Shown piece by piece: positions 27,101-34,040 of a stretch of 64,000 nt of DNA. Within the stretch, counting starts at the first letter, position 1. Every line of letters begins with the position of its first letter. The stretch is taken from assembly GCF_009738185.1 (NCBI RefSeq), contig NZ_CP046509.1, positions 3,351,501 through 3,415,500 of the forward strand, in the 5' to 3' direction. The stretch is from Erwinia sorbitola. Lineage in GTDB: Bacteria; Pseudomonadota; Gammaproteobacteria; Enterobacterales; Enterobacteriaceae. The notes below the pieces were generated by a model, which did no database searches, was not told where the DNA came from, and saw nothing but the letters and a program-made list of their open reading frames with translations. The position numbers and the translations under genes were made by a program.

Positions 27101-28152
27101 ATGTGCTGGCAAATCAGGCGATGCTGCTCAACGACCACCAGCAAAATGCGCATCTGCTGGATGAACTGTTCACCGCGCTGGCCCGCTTTACTTACGACTG
27201 GCCTGAACTCTCTTTACAGCTGGGCAGCATCGAACAGCAGGCCTACACCAACCAGCCCGGCGGAGCCTCTGCCGTGGTCGGGCAGTTCTATACTCTGGTG
27301 AACAATGTCGCGAGCAGCTGGCCGATAAACTGGAACCGTCGGATGCTGCTGGCAGCCACGCTGTATGAAATCGACCACTTCTGCCTCAGCTTTAGCGGCA
27401 ACATCCTGCAACTGCGGGGCCAGACTGAACAGGGGGAGCAGAACCCCGCCTTCTGGCCTTCCATTCTGCTGGGCGATAACAGCCAGTGGACACCCGACCG
27501 TAACACGGCGCGGTTACAGGACGGCTGGTGGTACATCACCTGTAAAATCAAACAGGCCCCGCTGTTTACGTCGACAACGTTCACATGGGAACCGCTGGCG
27601 ATCCTTGATTATCAAAGTGCGCAGTTTAGCGCCTGGACGGTACGCAATGCCGAACTGGTGCCGCAGCTGGCGACTAATCCACTGTTCGTCTATCAAACGG
27701 ACAGCATCCGCTTCCCTGCCCCGATGATCCCGCTGATTGAACGCGACAGCCTGCCTGAAGTTCAGGTTCCGGCTATCAGCCTTAGCGTTCTGCAACAGAT
27801 CTTGCAGGAGATCATGACGCCGCTGACGGCGGTTAATGAACCGGGCATTAACCCAACAATCAATCTTCAGGTCAGTCACGCCTGGGGGCTGGTGCCGGGT
27901 GCCGATCTGCTGGTGGAGTCACCGGTACTGTTGATCAACGCCTTGCAGCTGGACAACGCCTCACCAACTACCCTCGCTGACGAAGTGGCTGAGGAGATCT
28001 GGCAGTGGTATCTGGCGAATAACCCCCCGGTTTTACAATCGCAGATGCAGTTTGCCTTTACGCTGTTCGGTTCAGTCAACGGCCAGCAGCTGCCGCTGGT
28101 GCAGATAAATCGGATTCCCGTACTGTTTAGTCACCTTCAGGGGGATGTGTAA
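21103..28152 (+). CDS. 2349-residue giant protein of unknown function
   Basis: This is the largest gene of the window. No signal peptide or catalytic motif is visible. Residues 1-60 contain SINDIWDLFSEQL, like the small proteins before it. Around 326 there is an IYTNGDFRINVGWP motif. Residues about 381-510 are a striking run of amphipathic beta-strands (GISISAGPLSASLAVSLSAS, then SVSVSLKVVFFTIHLSF) with alternating small and hydrophobic residues, as in a long beta-barrel, groove or solenoid. This part recalls giant proteins carrying DUF6603-type regions, but I cannot confirm that. The remaining 1800 residues look like many beta-rich domains joined by (A/G/T)SP-containing turns. The stop shares a base with the next start (TAATG), coupling it to the glycosyltransferase. 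Confidence 0.8.
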   Translation: MTDIILKIAGSAFGVPMNVDMQVAGGPFSFSLKTEQSISINDIWDLFSEQLASVTGVALPTIPPGPWQKIMDVRIFPSLWITPDGGTGNTSAFLLLTLEEELSLGVNYHAAGFDITIEPNIIITGLVIGYDGAGDGLTVKARIKTPVSSGNSRSLNASPANSKEQLVNFPFPLPAQNSVSSFKLNYLGIGQRVGPTPQVPGSGNPMDLIFNQLETQLTGNDPETIITRLAHDFYQPDRDWFIAADVELRELRLRVLFNDPAMYGLEVSIPMTSPPSFFSGLLFEILYQKLGPNLGVYYGALTLPYGMRRIPLEGFILILPGFSAWIYTNGDFRINVGWPVTPDNAIGISFDILTGWAGFYFAKLRSGDNPGALPSVNYNPILEFGIGVAVTAGISISAGPLSASLAVSLSASFQGLLAWEASGSSIANPPDHYWFAGSASISVLLQGSVDLAIIKASVMVSFSVSAGVAFETGYQTVIPISASVSVSVSLKVVFFTIHLSFHTTVNHTFYIGDGTPASLNGPLAPGLNVMSSAPQAWQKIVTSAREYATLQRTQLADALRPLHDVHEPLRFRASSARQPGINRLQSALTTLDVVFVLQPTVVWDNQQQPCVNLIASLVMECPAPNAPALASPDAATGYEVVIIKLLKWLMTFIPEPHIDQPLSVTLQALSARLGSGSAEPGPAFGGKDGFRTLLEAFFASTLCFTLRGVSSGEIPFATAAVLPMFDYLRMETGADSVDFSRFNPTPANYASALNIYFDNVGLVGSERTEQVNSSILQAEVSPPEGPAMASYLFADYFLMIARYALETLIQDAQQYEKQQETQLRRRAKQAAANHIDANNPLAFLAAIGPELLTANPTQELNTLLDNLAYWSIAGFGSRYLMSGLQLPDPAQVPPQVTPQNITAIPTSALYLLSGQQYAVSGSPPDAAATLRFTPGLEVDWIQFAAASPGSASAGFDIPAALPENPDPQWIFHTTSASPAPLTADTLLVNPLPAALSAPLGYQLKNSLAWRNVQDARTLYIFPQPLLNRLQALLTQPPEQAHLQLSLEGSEQDQDIANSPIGAVATLQIRLSLTQVSTAALHRDGSPASPQPKVQPNIYQLNGTDEATRELIYQALQGDLSGATLRLLYLPQGSTEWVSDDLDPLVLLAKLNLSTLNQVEQVSRMHSMMLAALPADSDAALVSDAQRFLRLVWELSVVRAPGYYLHYRSRDGQGLPDTLFADTASSNGSPDDPTQKTVQGSHAGTADLMIIVEFGDQPASQLTLSPCHNSLWIDADSQIAALIGQLYDASGEPLYAWQSAYAAGNIGFAASWTPASAPSPAPSIAVSHLYHLMQYRIVADGTEYRDSVWSLPVGPTESSAASSPDALWQLQQLVPLVPFCSAGSNPYAVIGHPATLSFRLCDMYGNPLASTHNDSFIPLYSDPLIALGEWPGLKSTYAFLADSAASPDKALLLVELEFSPNIVEPLTSPGNDTRAQWISMRDKFQRIIDQLNDAHCHFSLSCSLINGPLPDDPTPDLLAFATLILGEINQHILGSHSALIGAPDTVLKQPLLFDLPYALLTQQVHDIVDIGVSLNTRRDSNLVDSEVVEKIPQVGQVSYPLLARLALTDSAGSPASPQSDDLSLNAFALNFEHAFSCFDGKDGCLKLAQRAGEQIGSGSSQQQDLWAVRFSASQGFSVTFAPEPLYFALRPLNIIPRSGMVDNRQYNDVDMDAWASSFFSAFDTFLSPQMGVAVALLDQQNQTNYYDLLMQSKQKLAKAIPYGLVPVLQKDADSGEGDSAAAQQRLQQALLENLSSAYTVSTIVQLPVSVNVQGIADDTSPQQAPQLYGSLQQPPQGSPPGENSSNLYQFTPVTLDLAGGTQWATSLLTVAKPGDQSSITLPLEYQASYLQHDFTPDQSQDGYVPSSWLKFVLPDSEPLVMPVTATGSPSDRATIPIPLPFEPPLPMLVSQQALGVEMTSPSSSPGSLADEIAQALQWRYRVQVSLDLKDQDQFYFDFTRNVLANQAMLLNDHQQNAHLLDELFTALARFTYDWPELSLQLGSIEQQAYTNQPGGASAVVGQFYTLVNNVASSWPINWNRRMLLAATLYEIDHFCLSFSGNILQLRGQTEQGEQNPAFWPSILLGDNSQWTPDRNTARLQDGWWYITCKIKQAPLFTSTTFTWEPLAILDYQSAQFSAWTVRNAELVPQLATNPLFVYQTDSIRFPAPMIPLIERDSLPEVQVPAISLSVLQQILQEIMTPLTAVNEPGINPTINLQVSHAWGLVPGADLLVESPVLLINALQLDNASPTTLADEVAEEIWQWYLANNPPVLQSQMQFAFTLFGSVNGQQLPLVQINRIPVLFSHLQGDV

Positions 28153-30857
28153 TGGTCACCATGCGCCCGACGCTCACGGTTCCAACCCGCTTTGCGGATT
28201 TTCATCAGCGCCATGCAGGCGAAAGTATTCTGGTCTGCGGCTGCGGCAGCTCTCTCAACCAGCTCCAGGAAGCGGAGCACTACGTGACCATTGGGGTTAA
28301 CGATGTCGGGCGCAAATTTCACCCTGACTATCTGGTGGTGCTGAACGGCCGGCATCAGTTTAGCGCAGAGCGCTTTGCTCCGATTGCCGCCTCACAGGCG
28401 CAGGCGATTTTTACCCATCTGTCGCTGGAGATAGACCATCCTAACGTGGTGCGCTTTCTGCTGGGCCAGCGCGGCGGGGTGGAGGTTAACACGCTGGATT
28501 CGCTGCCCTATACGCGTAACTCAACCTATGTAGCCGCCTGCCTGGCCATATTTATGGGGGCAAAACGCATCGGGCTGATCGGTGTGGATTTCACCGACCA
28601 CCACTTTTTTGCTCAAACCGGGCGACATTCGTTAAGCGCAGAACTGGCACGCATTCGCCAGGAGTATGCCCGACTGGCGGAAGCCTGTACCCGGCTGGGC
28701 GTTGAGCTGGTCAATCTTAGCGCGCAAAGCGCCGTGGATACTCTGCCTTATGAACCACTGGCTGCGTTTTCCGCCCGAGCCAAGAGCGCAAAATCACTGA
28801 ATATTGTCTCCTATGCCACCACGCCAGTGGCCGGAGTTCCTAAGCTGTTAAGCGAGTGCATCGAACGCTGCACGCCGCACCGCTGCCGCACGGTCTGGGC
28901 CACTCATCGCTACGGCAACGGCGTTGAGTTTGCTGGCGATGTGGAGTGGCAGCATCAGCCCGATATGGCCCGCGCACTGCTGGAAGCGGCGGATCTGGTC
29001 ATTGTGCATAACGGACATACGGCTGCGCAGCACAATGAGATATTGCGCCACAAACCGGTGATTACCCTGGCGCACAACTATATGTGGAATGTCGATCAGC
29101 AGTTTGTAAAACGTGGCCTGCCAGGAATGGTGGTGGCTCAATATCAAGCCTCACTGCCCGAATTTGCCGGATGGCAAGCGGTGCCCAATCCGGTGCCACT
29201 TTGGGATCCGCTGTTTGCCCTGGGTGAAAAAGAGCAGCGAATTACTATTGCCTACACTCCGAGCGGTAAACATGAAAAATATCCCCCCGGCCACCGTCTC
29301 TACTGGCATTCCAAAGGGTACATCAGCACCATTGCGGTGCTGCAACGTCTGGCACAGCGCTATCCGCTACAGCTGCTCACGACGCAGTCAGGGCAGGTGA
29401 GTTTCAGCGAGTCGATGGAGATAAAAAGGCGGGCCCATATTGTTATCGATGAGTGCGTAACCGGCAGCTATCACCGCAACAGCCTGGAAGGCCTGGCTGC
29501 CGGTGCGGTGGTGATCAACGGGCTGGGCCTGGAGAGCGCCATCAGTGATGTTTTTCAACGCACGGTTTCTGCCGCACCCTCGCCGTTTGTCTGCGCCAGT
29601 CTCGCTACGCTGGAAATGGTGCTGACCGATCTGATCGCGTCAGGCCCGCAGCGCCTGACAGAACAGGGCATCCGTAACCGCCAGTGGCTGCTGCAACACT
29701 GGGATTTTTCAGCGCAGTGGCAGCAGTTCTGGCTGCCCCAACTGGCTAATGCGCGCGAAAAGATGCCCCCCGCACCCAACGCCGTACAGGCGGTCAAGCT
29801 ACCGGCGAGGGTGTCTGCCTCCGCACCTCCGCAAACACTCTGCATCCAGACACCGTTAACGGCGGGCGTCAGTGTGATTATTCCTTTCGCCGGGAATCAA
29901 CGGACAGAGCAGTTGCGCTGCGTCCTGCTGGGGCTAAAAAAACAGCCTGAGGTTCAGCGTATTATCGTTGTGGAGCTTGACCGCAGTGCCAACGCCCGGG
30001 AGATTGCCACCGGGCTGGCAGATGATTATCTGTTTGCTTACACGCAGCAGCCGTTTAGTAAATCACGCGCACTGAATATCGCGCTGCCGTTTGTCACCAC
30101 ACAGTACCTACTCTGGCTGGACAGCGATCTGCTGCTTCCGGAAGGGTTTATTCAGCAGGCGCGCGACGAATGTGAACACCGCGGGCTGGATTGTCTGATC
30201 CCCTGGGATACCGTGTATTACCTGGGCCAGGATGAGAGTGAGCAGATCCAGCAGGGAGTTCGCCAGCCCGAAGACGTCCAGCCGGTGCATCAGTTCCAGA
30301 GCCGCAGAGGTGCTCAGGGGGGAGCGGTGCTGGTGCGCACAGATTTTATTCTGCAACACGGTGGAATGCCTGTGCAGTTTCAGGGCTGGGGTGGCGAAGA
30401 TAACGCATGGTTCCATAAGGTCAGCGTGCTGGGAAAAATCGATTACACCGCCGACCGGCAGCGCGCCCTTTTCCATCTCTATCATCCGCTCTCTTCCGGC
30501 TATTGTCGCCACGGAGAGCACATTGCGGCCAATCCCCATTATCAGAATAATTTTCAGCTGTTACAGCGGATGCGGTCGGCGCGCAGTGCGGCCACTTTCA
30601 GCCAGCGTTATCCCGCCTCAGCCTGGCATGCCGCGCCATGGGATGCCACGCAGGCCATTGTCTGTCCGCCGTCACACGCCGCGCTGGCGCAGCGGCTGCG
30701 GGATTTCTACGGCGATGCACTCTCTGTGACGCCGCAGCCGGATATGCAGGCGGTAGATTTATCTCTTTTCAATCCGGATCAGGCGGCGCTGGATCAGACC
30801 GTTCTGGCGGTGGTCAGGCATATTTGCACCCTTCACGACCCGTTACTACAGGGATAA
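28152..30857 (+). CDS. 901-residue three-module glycosyltransferase (Maf/DUF115-like + GT-B + GT-A)
   Basis: Three modules can be read. Residues about 20-210 start with ESILVCGCGSSLNQL and contain RNSTYVAACLAIFMGAKRIG, as in the DUF115/MptE-like domain of Maf proteins. Maf proteins act in flagellin or surface glycosylation. Residues about 214-550 form a GT-B-type glycosyltransferase-like domain (VSYATTPVAGVPKLL; a later SYHRNSLEGLAAGAVVING loop resembles nucleotide-sugar binding). Residues about 570-800 are a GT-A family 2-like domain with VSVIIPFAG, the DXD-type WLDSDLLLP (about 653) and GWGGEDNAWF (about 743), as in chondroitin-polymerase-type enzymes. It probably modifies a protein or glycan with sugars in the cytoplasm. 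Coupling to the 2349-residue gene suggests that protein, or its partners, as substrate. Confidence 0.78.
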   Translation: MVTMRPTLTVPTRFADFHQRHAGESILVCGCGSSLNQLQEAEHYVTIGVNDVGRKFHPDYLVVLNGRHQFSAERFAPIAASQAQAIFTHLSLEIDHPNVVRFLLGQRGGVEVNTLDSLPYTRNSTYVAACLAIFMGAKRIGLIGVDFTDHHFFAQTGRHSLSAELARIRQEYARLAEACTRLGVELVNLSAQSAVDTLPYEPLAAFSARAKSAKSLNIVSYATTPVAGVPKLLSECIERCTPHRCRTVWATHRYGNGVEFAGDVEWQHQPDMARALLEAADLVIVHNGHTAAQHNEILRHKPVITLAHNYMWNVDQQFVKRGLPGMVVAQYQASLPEFAGWQAVPNPVPLWDPLFALGEKEQRITIAYTPSGKHEKYPPGHRLYWHSKGYISTIAVLQRLAQRYPLQLLTTQSGQVSFSESMEIKRRAHIVIDECVTGSYHRNSLEGLAAGAVVINGLGLESAISDVFQRTVSAAPSPFVCASLATLEMVLTDLIASGPQRLTEQGIRNRQWLLQHWDFSAQWQQFWLPQLANAREKMPPAPNAVQAVKLPARVSASAPPQTLCIQTPLTAGVSVIIPFAGNQRTEQLRCVLLGLKKQPEVQRIIVVELDRSANAREIATGLADDYLFAYTQQPFSKSRALNIALPFVTTQYLLWLDSDLLLPEGFIQQARDECEHRGLDCLIPWDTVYYLGQDESEQIQQGVRQPEDVQPVHQFQSRRGAQGGAVLVRTDFILQHGGMPVQFQGWGGEDNAWFHKVSVLGKIDYTADRQRALFHLYHPLSSGYCRHGEHIAANPHYQNNFQLLQRMRSARSAATFSQRYPASAWHAAPWDATQAIVCPPSHAALAQRLRDFYGDALSVTPQPDMQAVDLSLFNPDQAALDQTVLAVVRHICTLHDPLLQG

Positions 30858-31006
30858 TCGACAGTCCTGAGGTTTGCAGTAACTCATAGACCTCTGGATA
30901 ATGTTCTGACAATCAGAAAACAGTAAATTTAAATTAAAAATCTTGTTTGCAATTTATTCACATTCTATCGGGAAAGGTAGCTCAACTCTATTGCGCGTGA
31001 TGAAAA

Positions 31007-31388
31007 ATGAAATACATCACTTACAGTATAATTATACTCATCTTTTTCCCTGCAGGTGCCTGTGCTATGCAGCGTGTGGCATAGAGGAGTGAATGATCTA
31101 CCACGTCAAATATATTTTTATATTATCTCCATACAGATAAAGATATTCGTCAGGCACCAGCAGGCAACTATGCGTATTATTTTAAACTCAGAGATCAGGA
31201 TGGTGCTCAGGCAAACTTCAGTAGCATCATCTGGAGTAATGACTCCGTTTACCCGGAAGGGATTCAACTTATCACTTCATCAGCGTGACCATGAGAAATG
31301 GACTAAAAATGATAAAGCGCTACCCCATTTTAATATCTCCAGAAATAAAGAGACACAGACTCTTACTATAGAGCGGTTCGGCTATTAA
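31007..31388 (+). pseudogene. Decayed gene for a small secreted protein
   Basis: ATG 31007 starts MKYITYSIIILIFFPAGACA, a convincing signal peptide, but the frame meets TAG after 25 codons and TGA four codons later. The same frame then continues as a protein-like stretch (TSNIFLYYLHTDKDIRQAPA, YYFKLRDQDGAQANF, SIIWSNDSVYPEG) to another stop. The plausible C-terminus (FNISRNKETQTLTIERFGY) continues in a different frame. Two in-frame stops and a frameshift indicate decay, unless sequencing error is responsible. The apparent 110-codon open frame at 31056 joins unrelated frames and is not a gene in itself. The original function is not recognised. Confidence 0.55.
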
Positions 31389-31529
31389 TCATTGCCTTCA
31401 GAGTCAGGTAGCGGCCTCACTTCTCCGAAACATGGCTAACCGTTTGCCCGTGCCGTCAGGTTATTGCTATTATCCGTCAAAGAATAAAAAACACCTGCCA
31501 CTCTTACTCACAAAATAAGGACATCCTCT

Positions 31530-32201
31530 ATGACAACCTCACAGGCATTAATTATCGGCGCATCGCGCGGCATCGGATTAGGGCTGGCAAATATCCTGGC
31601 TGAACGCGGCTGGCAGGTCACTGCTACCATGCGTAAGCAGATCCCCTCTGCGGCCTCCGGCATCCGCTGGTTAACGCTGGATATTAATATGCCAGATGAG
31701 CGTAAAGCGCTGAAAGAGCAGCTGGCTGGCCAGCAGTTTGATGTGATTTTTATTAACGCCGGTGTTTATGGGCCGGGCCATCAGAAGCTGTCAGCTTCCA
31801 GCGATGACGAACTGATGGCGCTGTTTATGACCAACACATTTTCGCCGCTGCGCTGCGCTGAAGAGCTGCTGCCGAACGTCAAACCGCAAACCGGTATCGT
31901 GGCGCTGATGTCCTCGCAGCTGGCCAGTCTGAATGAAAACAGTGATGCCACCTACCCGCTTTATGCAGCAAGTAAGGGAGCGCTGAATATGCTGGCTCGC
32001 GGATTGTCTGCACAGACCAACGCCCAGGGCCAGACGCTGCTTTGCGTCCATCCGGGCTGGGTGCAAACCGATATGGGCGGTAAAGATGCCCCGCTGACGG
32101 TGGCACAGAGTGCCAGCGGTATTGCCGATCAGCTGGCCGCATGGCGCGGTAAAGGCGGCCACCACTTTGTAGGATATGACGGAGAACTACTGGCCTGGTA
32201 A
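31530..32201 (+). CDS. Short-chain dehydrogenase/reductase
   Basis: This 223-residue Rossmann-fold oxidoreductase has the cofactor motif IGASRGIGLG at the N-terminus, INAG, a catalytic Ser in ALMSSQLAS and YAASK (Tyr and Lys of the triad). The C-terminal HPGWVQTDMGG is typical of the CsgA/YciK-like group of SDRs, which use NAD(P)H on small carbonyl compounds. An AAGGA site precedes ATG 31530. The substrate cannot be inferred. Its 3' end overlaps the convergent cupin gene by 15 bases. Confidence 0.87.
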   Translation: MTTSQALIIGASRGIGLGLANILAERGWQVTATMRKQIPSAASGIRWLTLDINMPDERKALKEQLAGQQFDVIFINAGVYGPGHQKLSASSDDELMALFMTNTFSPLRCAEELLPNVKPQTGIVALMSSQLASLNENSDATYPLYAASKGALNMLARGLSAQTNAQGQTLLCVHPGWVQTDMGGKDAPLTVAQSASGIADQLAAWRGKGGHHFVGYDGELLAW

Positions 32202-32570
32202 TGCTTCGTCGGCATCAACCAGCAGTAATGTCCCACTGCTGCCGGGCAATACCCGATGAGGGCTGCCCGGTGGTATTACAATATATTCACCGCTTTTCAA
32301 CGCCACAATTTCCCCGGCAATCTCCAGCTCCATCTGCCCTGCTATAACGACCAACAGCTCAGAAAAACCCTTATGCACTTCCTCTGGTATCCCGTCGCCG
32401 CCCATCCGTATCAGCTTGATGTTGGCCTGACCTGTCTTACTGATAATGGCCGATTGCCACATCTGCGGCAGCGCAGCGGCGCTGGTTAACAATGATGTCG
32501 CCTGCAACACAGCTTGCTCCTGAATATTCTCACCGAAGGAGTATTGATACAGGATTTCCTGTAAAGACAT
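32187..32570 (-). CDS. Cupin-domain protein
   Basis: This 127-residue protein has a small cupin barrel: the segment VHKGFSELLVVIAGQMELEI corresponds to motif 1 and GEYIVIPPGSPHRV to motif 2. The metal-binding set looks reduced (an H in each motif and an E in motif 1), so a metal-dependent or a purely ligand-binding role are both open. It starts at ATG 32570 and converges on the SDR gene. Proteins of this kind often act on small metabolites or as sensors; no specific role can be given. Confidence 0.8.
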   Translation of the reverse strand: MSLQEILYQYSFGENIQEQAVLQATSLLTSAAALPQMWQSAIISKTGQANIKLIRMGGDGIPEEVHKGFSELLVVIAGQMELEIAGEIVALKSGEYIVIPPGSPHRVLPGSSGTLLLVDADEALPGQ

Positions 32571-32707
32571 ATCTAAGATATTTATCTAAGCTTTTCCATT
32601 GCAGGCCGTTACGCCACAAGAGGCACTTTTCCTGGCGCAGATCCCTAAAGTTTCAGTAAATGAGACCGATGTAAGTAGCACTCATCCTGAACTCTACCGG
32701 ACTTATC

Positions 32708-32788
32708 ATGTACCTGATTAAACCCTCAGAGCTGATTTTGCTGTCAATAACCCTGGCATACTGCCTGGCGACCTATTTATGGTTCTAG
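32708..32788 (+). CDS. Possible 26-residue membrane peptide
   Basis: ATG 32708 opens a 27-codon frame for MYLIKPSELILLSITLAYCL and a few more residues ending YLWF. It is one hydrophobic helix with a lysine near the N-terminus, like known small inner-membrane peptides of enterics. No strong ribosome site is visible (ACCGGACTTATC upstream). It could be chance; the short length prevents a firm call. Confidence 0.3.
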   Translation: MYLIKPSELILLSITLAYCLATYLWF

Positions 32789-32950
32789 CCCTCATGGGAT
32801 GAGGCACAGACCGTAATACCAATGTTTTTGCTAAAGTATTTTTCCCCCTGGCCGATGTAGTGAATGTTGGGGGGAGCAGAAAAAGGCAGCCATGCCGTGT
32901 TCCGCACCCAGGTAAACCTGATGGCATAATCCTTGAGTATCTGCAAAATT

Positions 32951-32979
32951 TAGCCGACGAATGTGAGTCGGCTTTTTTT
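32951..32979 (+). terminator. Intrinsic terminator
   Basis: AGCCGAC at 32951-32957 pairs with GTCGGCT at 32966-32972, followed by eight T. It is a clean plus-strand terminator, although the only plus-strand candidate before it is the small frame at 32708 or an unannotated short RNA. The convergent DUF4186 gene ends close by at 33018. Confidence 0.7.
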
Positions 32980-33017
32980 TCCCGCAAGAGCGGCAGGGTA
33001 AAGCTGGCCGGAAAGAG

Positions 33018-33440
33018 TCAGAGTAACTCCAGCTGCCCGCTCTTATCCTCAGGTGGTTTTTTGGCGGGTACAGGCAGCGGCTGCGGACGCTGCATTTCAT
33101 GCTGAAGCCATCTCAAAATCACCTGATTGATCCACTGCTGCTGCTGGCTGCTTATTGCCTGGTGCGGGGGGATAGCGTGCCATTTACTCAGGCAGCCACG
33201 GCAGCAGGTACCCGTTGCGTGCTGGGCAATAAACACCGGATGACCGCGCATCGGCGTCTGCTTACCGTCGTTGACTGGTTCGGCAGGTGCCAGCCGTTCG
33301 CGGATAAACTCTGCGGCGTGCTGCCGGATAATCTCTTCGCCTTTATCGCGGCAATAGCGATACTCGGCCAGACCGAGATGAAAACGCTGGCGAAAGGGTG
33401 AACGAGAGAGCCGCAGAAAGAGATCGTCGAGAGAATGCAT
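33018..33440 (-). CDS. DUF4186 family protein
   Basis: This 140-residue protein carries the characteristic central block NDGKQTPMRGHPVFIAQHAT, then GTCCRGCLSKWHAIP with three closely spaced cysteines and a histidine that could bind a metal. The N-terminal FRQRFHLGLAEYRY segment is also typical. The family is conserved in many bacteria and has no established function. The C-terminus here is longer than usual, with a proline-rich tail (PVPAKKPPEDK). The start ATG 33440 is 4 bases from the end of the next minus-strand gene upstream, so the two are co-transcribed. Confidence 0.85.
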   Translation of the reverse strand: MHSLDDLFLRLSRSPFRQRFHLGLAEYRYCRDKGEEIIRQHAAEFIRERLAPAEPVNDGKQTPMRGHPVFIAQHATGTCCRGCLSKWHAIPPHQAISSQQQQWINQVILRWLQHEMQRPQPLPVPAKKPPEDKSGQLELL

Positions 33441-33444
33441 GGTT

Positions 33445-33738
33445 TCAGGTCTTATTCACGGTGTAACTTTTGACTTTGCCATTCATCAGCCGGATGGTCA
33501 GGGTGCGTCCCTCGGTGGTGCTCATGGCCTTTGCCTGACTCCATGTCCACATCAGGATGCTTTGCCCCTCCGGAAAGGGTGTTTCTGAGGAGGGCTGACC
33601 AAACATGGCGATCAGATCCTGTCTGGTGGTTACGTCATATTTGATTTTCGCCAGCTCGCTGTCATCAAAATTATTTCCCACCGAGGCGGTACAGCTCACC
33701 AGCATCAGACACAACACTATCACTATCGTTTTAAACAT
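33445..33738 (-). CDS. Small SmpA/OmlA-like lipoprotein
   Basis: From ATG 33738 it encodes 97 residues with a lipoprotein signal peptide and lipobox LVSC (Cys17). The mature part (KYDVTTRQDLIAMFGQPSSE, then MWTWSQAKAM and RLMNGKVKSYTV) has the pattern of the SmpA/OmlA (BamE-like) fold, a small two-helix, three-strand domain. A longer frame starting upstream would place 25 polar residues before the signal peptide and is rejected. No specific role is known. It probably sits in the outer or inner membrane facing the periplasm. It is followed 4 bases later by the DUF4186 gene. Confidence 0.78.
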   Translation of the reverse strand: MFKTIVIVLCLMLVSCTASVGNNFDDSELAKIKYDVTTRQDLIAMFGQPSSETPFPEGQSILMWTWSQAKAMSTTEGRTLTIRLMNGKVKSYTVNKT

Positions 33739-33966
33739 ACCTTCCCGGCACCGCTGTGGTTTTCGCCCATTCTGGCACAGTTCCTGCCCGCTGCAAAAAT
33801 TAACCCGGGGCAATCAGACCAGCGTCATTGTGTGGCAGACGCTGACGATGAGGTGATGTCGGAAGAAGTTTTTTGATATTACTCAACTTTTCCACTTATC
33901 GTTGTGTTAACATCCTGCGGCACGGACGTTGAGTTAGCGCTTATCGCATCCGGCACACCCTATCAG

Positions 33967-34040
33967 GCGGCCATCGTATAATGGTATTACCTCAGCTTCC
34001 CAAGCTGATGACACGGGTTCGATTCCCGTTGGCCGCTCCA
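33967..34040 (+). tRNA. tRNA-Gly (anticodon CCC)
   Basis: 74 nt including the encoded CCA. Acceptor GCGGCCA pairs with TGGCCGC; the D arm contains TATAATGGTA; the anticodon arm is TCAGC-TTCCCAA-GCTGA, giving CCC; the T arm is CGGGTTCGATTCCCG. Most of the body resembles enterobacterial tRNA-Gly(UCC) (glyT-like), but the loop base change gives a CCC anticodon, which reads GGG. It stands alone, with no rRNA or other tRNA beside it. Confidence 0.95.

Larger units (their letters stand above)
32571..33017. other. Intergenic region with one very small ORF
   Basis: About 450 bases upstream of the cupin gene and downstream of the DUF4186 gene. Apart from the 26-codon frame at 32708 I see no gene. AGCCGACGAATGTGAGTCGGCTTTTTTTT at about 32951-32979 contains a stem (AGCCGAC/GTCGGCT) followed by a T-run. 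Confidence 0.5.

Noticed and set aside
16627..28152. Insecticidal Tc toxin or type VI secretion cluster
   Set aside because: No RHS/YD repeats, TcA/TcB-like segments, VgrG, Hcp, sheath or ClpV-like motifs are visible in the giant proteins.
31056..31388. 110-codon frame as an intact gene
   Set aside because: It joins parts of two frames; the better protein-like sequence lies in another frame with stops, so I call a pseudogene instead.
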